6,411 bases of DNA, taken from NCBI GenBank assembly GCA_006515795.1, contig VFMC01000233.1, positions 1 through 6,411 on the forward strand, given 5' to 3'. Source of the DNA: Acidimicrobiaceae bacterium (lineage in GTDB: Bacteria; Actinomycetota; Acidimicrobiia; Acidimicrobiales; Ilumatobacteraceae). Positions 1-4,932 of this stretch are shown here, piece by piece. Within the stretch, counting starts at the first letter, position 1. Each line of letters opens with the position of its first letter. Under the pieces are notes generated by a model that ran no database searches, was not told where the DNA came from, and saw only the letters and a list, made by a program, of their open reading frames with translations. A program made the translations under genes and the position numbers.

Positions 1-426
1 CCCGTAGGCGAGCGGCTCGGTGGTTATCGTCGAGCCCCACTCCGGCGTGTTGGTGCGACCGATGGTGACGAAACCCGCCGCCCGGAACCGCCGGTACAGG
101 GCCGAGTCGTACGGTGCTCGACGATCGATCGCCTTGAGGGCGCGCACGCCCTGGTGGTGCGGTTCTCCACCGATCGCACAGCCCAGGTCCTTCACCACCA
201 TCGGCACTCCGGCGAACGGACCCGAGGCCATCGGCGCCTCGACGAGGGCCGCGGCGAAGCGTTCGTGGATGATCGCGTTGAGGGCCGGGTTGAGCCGTGC
301 GGCCGCATCGACGGCGACCTCGACGAGCTCGGCCGCGCTGATCTGCCCGCTGGCGACGAGCTCGGCCTGCGCGGTTGCGTCGAGCCGGGCTACATCGAGG
401 GAGGTGACGTCTCCTGAAGCACTCAT
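1..426 (-). CDS. Amidase-signature family enzyme, N-terminal 142 residues (runs off the left edge)
   Basis: Reading leftwards from ATG 426-424, 142 codons stay open to the window edge. Family knowledge: amidase-signature enzymes (PF01425; GatA and many amide hydrolases) hydrolyse amides with a Ser-cisSer-Lys triad. Seen here: an N-terminal helix region of the usual type (LDATAQAELVASGQISAAEL, residues 15-34), RLNPALNAII (44-53), GVPMVVKDLG (73-82) whose Lys79 matches the triad lysine, and GRTNTPEWG (123-131) followed by TTEPLAYG, a standard signature stretch. The two catalytic serines would lie beyond the window, so activity cannot be judged. Substrate is unknown; GatA is possible, but no gatC or gatB is visible. 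No Shine-Dalgarno precedes the ATG (CACCTC lies directly upstream); a TACGGT box ends 8 nt before it, so a leaderless mRNA is likely. It is divergent from the glycerate kinase gene. Confidence 0.9.
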   Translation of the reverse strand, partial: MSASGDVTSLDVARLDATAQAELVASGQISAAELVEVAVDAAARLNPALNAIIHERFAAALVEAPMASGPFAGVPMVVKDLGCAIGGEPHHQGVRALKAIDRRAPYDSALYRRFRAAGFVTIGRTNTPEWGSTITTEPLAYG

Positions 427-434
427 GAGGTGAC

Positions 435-444
435 ACCGTATGCT
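435..444. promoter_or_regulatory. Candidate overlapping divergent -10 elements for amidase and glycerate kinase
   Basis: The two divergent starts (ATG at 426 on minus, GTG at 451 on plus) are separated by only 24 bp. On plus, TATGCT (439-444) fits the TANNNT -10 pattern and ends 6 nt before the GTG. On minus, TACGGT (440 to 435) fits the same pattern and ends 8 nt before the ATG. The two boxes share the TA step at 439-440. Both spacings would place transcription start at or near the start codon, which agrees with the missing Shine-Dalgarno on both sides. No good -35 hexamer is visible for either direction. This is inferred from spacing and motif only. Confidence 0.45.
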
Positions 445-450
445 TCCGCC

Positions 451-1449
451 GTGCGAGTGGTGGCAGCGGTGGACAAGTACAAGGGCACGGCCACCGGAGC
501 CCAGGTGGCGGCAGCTGTCGGCCACGCCTGCTGGGAGCTCGGCCACGACTGCGCCGAGGTGCCGGTCGCCGATGGTGGTGAGGGCACGCTCGAGGCGCTC
601 GGGGGGCCAAACCGCACATCCACCGTCACCGGCCCACTCGGCTCACCGATCGAGGCCGAGTGGCGCTTGCAGCGCAACGTCGCCGTCATCGAGATGGCCC
701 GAGCCTCGGGATTGGCGCTGATCGGTGGCGCCGAGCACAACGATGCGATCGCCGCCACGACGGCGGGCACCGGTGAGCTGATCGACCTGGCCTTGGGTGC
801 GGGGGCCAAGAAGATCATCGTCTGCCTCGGTGGATCGGCCACCACCGACGGCGGTCTCGGTGCGGTGCGGGCGATCAGTGCACCACACCGGCTGCGCGGG
901 GTAGAGCTTCTCGTCGCCTGCGACGTGACCACGGTGTTCGTCGATGCGGCGCGGGTGTTCGCGCCGCAGAAGGGCGCCACGCCGGCACAGGTGCGGATGC
1001 TCACCGGACGGCTCGAACGGATCGCCCAGATGTACACGTCGGAGTTCGGTGTCGACGTGACCGCAATCGCGGGTGGCGGCGCAGCCGGCGGTCTTGCCGG
1101 GGCGCTGGCCGCGCTCGGTGGCCAGCTCCTCCCCGGGTTCGACCTCGTCGCCGACGAGGTCGACCTCGACGACGCGCTCACCACGGCCGACCTGATCATC
1201 ACCGGCGAGGGCTACCTCGATGCGCAGAGCTTCGACGGCAAGGTCGTGGGCAAGGTGCAAGAGCTGGCCCGCTCGCTGGGCACACCAGTCGGTGCAGTCG
1301 TCGGCGATGCCGACCCGGCGGTGGCGCGGCGCATCGCCAACGTTTCGCTGGTGGCGATGTTCGGCATCGACCGGGCGATGAACGAACCACTGTGGTGCAT
1401 CGAACGGGCCGCGGCTCGGCTCATCTCCGAGCTGGCACCAGCCGTCTGA
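451..1449 (+). CDS. Glycerate kinase (garK/glxK-type family), short form
   Basis: It phosphorylates D-glycerate with ATP (family PF02595, TIGR00045; characterised bacterial members usually give 2-phosphoglycerate), feeding glycerate from glyoxylate or glycolate metabolism into glycolysis in the cytoplasm. From GTG 451 the protein has 332 residues. Motifs: DKYKGT (8-13), VPVADGGEGT (37-46), GGSATTDGG (127-135), ACDV (156-159), FAPQKGA (170-176), GGGAAGGLAGAL (208-219) and TGEGYLDAQSFDGKV (251-265). I chose GTG 451 because MRVVAAVDKYKG matches the normal family N-terminus; GTG 430 would add 7 residues and leave only 3 bp to the amidase start. Family members are usually about 370-380 residues; the missing ~35-40 fall between GGLGAVRAI (134-142) and the GVELLVACDV strand (150-159). 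I believe similar short forms occur in actinobacteria (from memory), so this need not be damage. The stop abuts the convergent gene's stop. Confidence 0.93.
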   Translation: MRVVAAVDKYKGTATGAQVAAAVGHACWELGHDCAEVPVADGGEGTLEALGGPNRTSTVTGPLGSPIEAEWRLQRNVAVIEMARASGLALIGGAEHNDAIAATTAGTGELIDLALGAGAKKIIVCLGGSATTDGGLGAVRAISAPHRLRGVELLVACDVTTVFVDAARVFAPQKGATPAQVRMLTGRLERIAQMYTSEFGVDVTAIAGGGAAGGLAGALAALGGQLLPGFDLVADEVDLDDALTTADLIITGEGYLDAQSFDGKVVGKVQELARSLGTPVGAVVGDADPAVARRIANVSLVAMFGIDRAMNEPLWCIERAAARLISELAPAV

Positions 1450-2088
1450 TCAGGGAGCAACCGTCGCCGTCGTGGCGTTCGTGACCGCACTGGTGGCGGG
1501 GGCGTTCATCTGTTCGAGGGTGGAGTTGGCCTTGTCGGAGCCGAGCATCACGATGATGCTGACGCCCTCGGGCAGCAGGCCACCTTCGATGGGCGCCGGA
1601 GCCGAGACCTCCAACACCGAGGGGTTGCCCATCAACGAAGCCAGGTACGTGGCCACCCCCAATGCGTTCGAGTTGCTGGGGTCGTAGAGGATCGTGGTGT
1701 CTTCTTGCTTGGCGGTGGCGTTCGTGGCCTTGGCCATCGTGAAGTTCTTGCCGCTCAGCGCCGTGGTCAGGACCCCGGCGGCGCCGTTCACCGTGGATGC
1801 GTTGGCAACGACCACGGTGGCGCCGTCGACCGTGGCCGCGACCGTGGCCGGCGTCGTCTCGACAGGCACTGCTGGCTCGGTGGCCAGCGGGGTGGTGGCC
1901 AGCGGGGTGGTGGCCAGCGGGGTGGTGGCCAGCGGGGTGCTGCCTCCGCCGTCGTCGTCGTTGATCTGGCGGAGGATCAAGAACCCGGCAACGACCGCCA
2001 CGATGGCGATCACGATCGCCGCGGTCGAACCCATGGGCGAGCCCGCGGATCCGGTGTCGCGTGATCGACGTGGCTGGTCGCTGCTCAT
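1450..2088 (-). CDS. Membrane-anchored LytR_C domain protein (VirR-like) with TTPLA repeat linker
   Basis: A 212-residue protein. Order: a short charged N-terminus with basic residues (1-20), one hydrophobic helix (about 22-39, AAIVIAIVAVVAGFLIL) followed by an acidic DDD patch, so probably N-in/C-out; a Thr/Pro/Ala linker with four TPLAT repeats (51-70); then a domain at about 90-185 with VVVANASTVNGAAGVLTTAL and a later TTILYDP...ALGVATYLASLMG, the pattern of LytR_C (PF13399). The end is Ala/Thr rich. LytR_C follows the catalytic domain in some LytR-CpsA-Psr wall-polymer ligases, but here it stands alone on a membrane anchor, as in mycobacterial Rv0431 (VirR), linked to envelope integrity and vesicle release. 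There is no ligase domain, so an enzymatic role is unlikely. It overlaps the upstream DUF3263 gene by ATGA (2085-2088) and has a strong ribosome site at 2098-2104, so the two are co-translated. An envelope function is inference. Confidence 0.85.
   Translation of the reverse strand: MSSDQPRRSRDTGSAGSPMGSTAAIVIAIVAVVAGFLILRQINDDDGGGSTPLATTPLATTPLATTPLATEPAVPVETTPATVAATVDGATVVVANASTVNGAAGVLTTALSGKNFTMAKATNATAKQEDTTILYDPSNSNALGVATYLASLMGNPSVLEVSAPAPIEGGLLPEGVSIIVMLGSDKANSTLEQMNAPATSAVTNATTATVAP
1881..1940. repeat. Four tandem 15-bp repeats encoding the TTPLA linker
   Basis: TGGCCAGCGGGGTGG repeats at 1881, 1896, 1911 and 1926; the fourth copy differs only in its last base (C for G). The unit is five codons, so copy-number change keeps the frame. 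On the minus strand it encodes PLATT-type pentapeptides (residues 51-70) between the membrane helix and the LytR_C domain. Near-identity at the DNA level, including third positions, points to recent slippage expansion. Confidence 0.95.
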
Positions 2089-2381
2089 GCGTTCATGCCT
2101 CCTTGTTCGCCCGTACGGGTTCCTCCTGCAGGACCATCGATGCGAGCGCGTCGTCGGCGCTCACGCTGACGACGGAGCCGCCGAACGACGAGCGGATCGA
2201 CCGACAGAGCCCCAGGATGGTCGAGCAGCTGGTTGAGCTCCTGATAGTACTCCTCCGCGGAGCAGGCAAAACGCGCCCGGATCGCCAGGTCTCGGGCTTC
2301 GTCCTGCATCCACCAGCTGCCCTCGAAGTCGATGATGGCGCGTTGGCGGTCGGACAGGGGCTCGTCGATCTCGGAAGTCAC
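2085..2381 (-). CDS. DUF3263 family protein
   Basis: A 98-residue protein with no membrane segment or signal peptide. LSDRQRAIIDFEGSWW (9-24) is the hallmark of DUF3263 (PF11662), a small actinobacterial family. It is followed by ARDLAIRARFACSAEEYYQE (29-48), then LNQLLDHPGAL and DPLVVRRLRRQRERRRRAR, a strongly basic helix. The helical pattern ending in an Arg-rich stretch looks like a small DNA-binding protein, but no function has been shown to my knowledge. The start is GTG 2381-2379, because no ATG lies upstream in frame; a weak AAGG lies 8 nt before it. The TGA stop overlaps the ATG of the LytR_C gene. The same order, DUF3263 then LytR_C, is found at Rv0430-Rv0431 in Mycobacterium tuberculosis, which supports one operon and possible regulation of the partner. 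It is divergent from uridine kinase across 84 bp. Confidence 0.9.
   Translation of the reverse strand: MTSEIDEPLSDRQRAIIDFEGSWWMQDEARDLAIRARFACSAEEYYQELNQLLDHPGALSVDPLVVRRLRRQRERRRRARIDGPAGGTRTGEQGGMNA
2098..2104 (-). promoter_or_regulatory. Strong ribosome binding site of the LytR_C gene
   Basis: AAGGAGG on the minus strand lies inside the last codons of the DUF3263 gene, 9 nt before ATG 2088. It decides this start over the ATG at 2096-2094, which is only 1 nt from the site and belongs to the DUF3263 C-terminus (MNA, stop). It is the best Shine-Dalgarno match I saw in the window. Confidence 0.85.
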
Positions 2382-2450
2382 CTACGTAGCCTTACCGGTC
2401 AGCCACCCCTGTGACAAGCACCCCCTGACGCAGGCCGTCGCGACCCCGGG

Positions 2451-2456
2451 TAGCCT
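2451..2456 (+). promoter_or_regulatory. Candidate -10 box of a leaderless uridine kinase mRNA
   Basis: TAGCCT fits TANNNT and ends 9 nt before ATG 2466, while no Shine-Dalgarno is present in CGGCCGCCG just upstream of the ATG. A weak CTGACG (2425-2430) is 20 bp upstream, too far for a standard -35. The rest of the 84-bp gap (2382-2465) holds a TACGTA palindrome (2383-2388) next to the divergent GTG start and nothing else I recognise. Confidence 0.4.
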
Positions 2457-2465
2457 CGGCCGCCG

Positions 2466-3104
2466 ATGAGCCCTTCCCCAGCCCCGCGCCCCTTCCTGAT
2501 CGGCGTGGCCGGCGGCACGTGTTCGGGCAAGACGACGGTCAGCGAGCGGCTCGCCGAGCTCGTCGGCGACGAGCACCTCGCCCTGATCAAGCTCGACTCG
2601 TACTACATCGCCCGCGACGATCAGGCGTTCGAGCAACGGGCGCTGGCGAACTACGACCACCCCGACGCGTTCGACTGGCAGCTCCTCAACGACCACATCG
2701 CCGCGCTCGCGGCCGGCGCCTCCGTGCCGGTCCCCATCTACGACTACAGCAACCACACACGCAGTGGCGAAGTGCGGATGGTGCATCCGGCGCGCATCGT
2801 GGTGGTGGAGGGCATCCTCGTGCTGTACGAGCCGCAGCTGCGCGACAGGTTCGATCTGAAGGTCTACGTCGACACCGATGCCGACCTGCGGCTCATCCGC
2901 CGGCTGCACCGCGACGTGGTCGAGCGCGGCCGCACGCCCGACAGCATCGTGCAGCAGTACCTCGCCACCGTGCGTCCGAGCCACGAGCAGTTCATCGAGC
3001 CGAGCAAGCGCCATGCCGACGTCATCTTCCCGCAGGGAGGCCTCAACGAGCCGGCCCTCGAGGTGCTGCTGGCCCGCGTGCGCGAGCTGGTGCGGGTGGG
3101 CTGA
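2466..3104 (+). CDS. udk: Uridine kinase (uridine/cytidine kinase)
   Basis: It phosphorylates uridine and cytidine to UMP and CMP with ATP or GTP in cytoplasmic pyrimidine salvage. At 212 residues it is full length (E. coli Udk is about 213). Visible motifs: P-loop GGTCSGKT (16-23); LDSYY (43-47), whose Asp44 aligns with the catalytic Asp62 of human UCK2; YDHPDAFD (63-70); IYDYSNHTR (91-99), whose His97 aligns with base-contacting His117 of UCK2; VVEGILVLY (113-121); VDTDADLRLIRRLHRD (135-150) and the lid arginines in ERGR (153-156); then the C-terminal ADVIFPQGG (184-192). All expected active-site positions are present. It starts at ATG 2466, with no alternative nearby and no Shine-Dalgarno. 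It stands alone: DUF3263 is divergent on one side, and tRNA-Thr is convergent 9 bp beyond the stop. Confidence 0.95.
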   Translation: MSPSPAPRPFLIGVAGGTCSGKTTVSERLAELVGDEHLALIKLDSYYIARDDQAFEQRALANYDHPDAFDWQLLNDHIAALAAGASVPVPIYDYSNHTRSGEVRMVHPARIVVVEGILVLYEPQLRDRFDLKVYVDTDADLRLIRRLHRDVVERGRTPDSIVQQYLATVRPSHEQFIEPSKRHADVIFPQGGLNEPALEVLLARVRELVRVG

Positions 3105-3113
3105 GCCCGATCG

Positions 3114-3186
3114 AGCCGGGTGCGAGAATCGAACTCGCGACAACCGCATTACAAGTGCGGTGCTCTGCCAACTGAGCTAACCCGGC
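3114..3186 (-). tRNA. tRNA-Thr, anticodon TGT (reads ACA)
   Basis: The minus strand folds as a complete 73-nt cloverleaf. The acceptor GCCGGGT pairs with ACCCGGC and the discriminator is T73. The D stem is GCTC/GAGC around AGTTGGCA. The anticodon stem is CCGCA/TGCGG with loop CTTGTAA, giving TGT. The variable loop is TTGTC. The T stem is GCGAG/CTCGC with loop TTCGATT. All stems are fully paired. CCA is not encoded (CGA follows), so it is added after transcription. The 3' end faces the uridine kinase stop codon with 9 bp between them. Upstream, TACGTT (3228 to 3223, minus) is a possible but weak -10. Confidence 0.97.
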
Positions 3187-3267
3187 GGGGCCTCGGGAGT
3201 TGGTGGAGGACCACCTCGATGCAACGTACGGGGAAACCCGCCAACGACCCGAACCTCGGCGGGCAGT

Positions 3268-3378
3268 CTAGGCCGGTACGGCGACCACCTCGACCTCGAC
3301 TGTGCGCTCGCCGCGTTGGAGTTCGACGTCGCCGACGACACCCGCGGTTTTCCCGCGGGAAAACGCGGCCCCACCGCC
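3268..3378 (-). other. Coding-like open stretch without a start, directly after the aldehyde dehydrogenase stop
   Basis: After TAG 3381-3379 the same minus-strand frame stays open for 36 codons to a second TAG (3270-3268). Its second half reads GVVGDVELQRGERTVEVEVV then AVPA, with mostly G/C third positions, like real local coding sequence. It has no usable start codon ahead of the coding-like part. It could be the decayed tail of a lost gene, or a tail cut off from the dehydrogenase by a new stop. Chance is also possible. The rest of the gap to the tRNA (3187-3267) holds only a 5-bp hairpin, GGTGG-AGGA-CCACC, at 3202-3215. Confidence 0.25.
3342..3368. repeat. Long GC/AT palindrome downstream of the aldehyde dehydrogenase
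   Basis: GTTTTCCCGCGGGAAAAC (3347-3364) is a perfect 18-bp palindrome. CCGCG (3342-3346) and CGCGG (3364-3368) extend the arms, with one unpaired G at 3347. As RNA on either strand it forms an 11-12 bp stem with a tiny CGCG loop. Lying 11-37 bp past the dehydrogenase stop, it could be a transcription terminator or mRNA 3' barrier. There is no T run, so a classic intrinsic terminator is not met. A dimeric protein-binding site is the alternative. Confidence 0.6.
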
Positions 3379-4828
3379 CTAGGTTCGCCCGTCCGACGTG
3401 GGAACCGCGACCGACACGACCGTGAGTCTGGTGGCCGCGCGCAGCGTCGGGAGCCCGCCCTCGACGCCAGACCCGGACCAGCCGATCGACTCGGCCCCCG
3501 CTCTGGGATCCGAAGGGGGACCGAGGTGGGGGTTCACGGTGACCCAGGCGGCCCGAAGGCCGTCGGCCAGTAGTCGCGTCTCGGTCTCCTCGGCGCTCCA
3601 ACCGGTGGCGGACAGCCCGTACTTCGTCGCGTTGGCCAGCGCGATGCCCTCGGTCGTGGAGGCACACGTGGTGACGGCGAGCACTGGGCCGAAGACCTCG
3701 TCGAGGAACAGGGGGTGATCGGCGCCGACGCCGTCGACGATCGTCGGTTCGTAGTACCAGCCGGGCCCGTCGACGGCGGCCCCGCCACACACGAGGCGGC
3801 CGCCGTCCTCGACGGCGCGACGGACGGCTCGGTCGACGGACGTGCGATGCGCTTCGGTCGCCAGCGGACCGGCTTGGCGCGTCAGATCCATCGGGTCGCC
3901 CGGTCGCCACTGGGCGGCGCGGTCGACGAGCAACTCCAGGAGCGCGTCGTGATGACGTCCGTGAACGATCAACCGCGACCGCCCAGAAGATGCTGGCCGC
4001 GATCGCGTCGGCCACGACGTCGAGATCTGGGGCGTGTTCGCCCACCAAGTGCGCCGACTTCCCGCCGAGTTCGGTCATCACCGGCACGAGACTCGTGGCG
4101 GCCGATGCGGTCAGCACCTGCCGGCCCGTCGCGAGTGAGCCGGTGAGGTTCACCAAGTCGATGCCTTCATGCGCGACGAGCGCGGTGCCCACCACGTCGC
4201 CGCGGCCGGCCACGACGTTCAAAACGCCGGCTGGCAGGCCGGCTTCGATCGCCAACTCGGCCAGCAACATCGCGCTCGCCGAGGAGGTCTCGCTCGGCTT
4301 GAGCACCACGCAGTTTCCCATGGCCAACACTGGCACCACCTTGGTGAACGCCACGAAGAACGGGAAGTTCCATGGCGAGATGACCGCGACTACGCCTCGT
4401 GGCACGCGGCATGCGGGTGGCACCGCATCCGCAGACACCTCCGGGACCATCCCGAGCAGGTCTCGCGCGATCTGCGCAGCCGCGGGGACGTCGGCCATGG
4501 TGATGCCGAGAGGGATGCCCACCTCGAGCGTGTCGAGCAGCGCGAGTCGATCGGTGTGCCGCTCGACCAGATCGGCCAGGCGTGCCAGCGCCTCCACGCG
4601 GGCCACCGGGTCGTTCCACACGCCGCGGGCCAGCGCTCGCCTCGCAGCGCCAACGGCGAGATCGACATCGTCGGGAGAGCCGGCGGGCAGGGTCCACAGC
4701 AAGTCGCCGTTGGCGGGGTTGATCGATCCGAGTTCGGCACTGTCGGCCGACTCGACGTGCACGCCGTCCACGAACGATCGTAAGTCGGGACGGGGAAACG
4801 TGCCGTTGGCTGACGTTGCGGTGGTCAT
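3379..4828 (-). pseudogene. NAD(P)-dependent aldehyde dehydrogenase, broken by a ~23-nt deletion at the catalytic cysteine
   Basis: This is an aldehyde dehydrogenase superfamily protein (PF00171), which oxidises aldehydes to acids with NAD(P). From ATG 4828 (GGAG 8 nt upstream) the reading frame gives the cofactor half: SPWNFP with Asn154, KPSE with Lys177, and ELGGKS with the general base Glu253 (252-257). After IFW (280-282, W at 3985-3983) intact relatives continue with about nine residues of the type xQGQxCSAx, then SRLIVH. Here only GCGG (3982-3979) separates W from TCG CGG TTG ATC GTT CAC (SRLIVH), which lies in another frame. So about 23 nt, including the catalytic Cys codon, are absent and the frame shifts. 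The second frame then runs normally: DEVFGPVL, NATKYGLSATGW and VNPHLGPP to TAG 3381-3379. The first frame continues out of frame as Arg-rich nonsense across the tRNA. Repaired length would be about 490 residues, normal for the family. Substrate is unknown. Confidence 0.88.
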
Positions 4829-4864
4829 CGAGCGATCTCCGGTCGGTTCGTCCTTGCGTTGGTG

Positions 4865-4888
4865 TGCAATTGCATAGTTTACTTATGC
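4865..4888. promoter_or_regulatory. AT-rich dyad region between the divergent dehydrogenase and binding-protein genes
   Basis: The 104-bp gap 4829-4932 contains a conspicuously AT-rich core. TGCAATTGCA (4865-4874) is a perfect 10-bp palindrome. It overlaps GCATAGT-TT-ACTTATGC (4872-4888), an inverted repeat that is perfect except for one extra T in the right arm. Possible -10 boxes here are TAGTTT (4875-4880) on plus, with TTGCGT (4854-4859) 15 bp upstream as a poor -35, and TAAACT (4882 to 4877) on minus. Symmetric sites over a divergent promoter suggest an operator for a dimeric regulator acting on both genes. No regulator gene is in the window. Confidence 0.45.
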
Positions 4889-4932
4889 GACTGTCTGGAA
4901 GCGAACGGCAGCGACGGAACGGGGAGAGACAC

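Noticed and set aside
430..450. GTG 430 as start of glycerate kinase
   Set aside because: It adds TPYASA-type residues not seen in the family, lies 3 bp from the amidase start, and would place the candidate -10 box inside the coding region; GTG 451 gives the family-typical N-terminus.
423..1202. Long minus-strand open frame opposite glycerate kinase
   Set aside because: Its Ser/Ala/Pro/Arg-rich composition is typical of the antisense shadow of a high-GC gene; the plus strand has all kinase motifs.
1881..1940. CRISPR-like array
   Set aside because: The repeats are directly adjacent with no spacers and lie inside a coding region in multiples of three.
1694..2236. Plus-strand open frame with hydrophobic runs opposite the LytR_C gene
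   Set aside because: Its regularity (GVVASGVVAS) only mirrors the tandem repeat; the minus strand has the domain, the strong ribosome site and the operon overlap.
3098..3108. GGGC-TGA-GCCC hairpin at the uridine kinase stop as a terminator
   Set aside because: Only 4 bp of stem with a 3-nt loop, no T run, and the stop codon itself is in the loop.
3149..3978. Continuation of the dehydrogenase N-terminal frame to a 559-residue protein
   Set aside because: After residue 283 the sequence becomes Arg/Pro-rich nonsense, while a different frame carries the true dehydrogenase C-terminus; the extension also runs through the tRNA-Thr gene.
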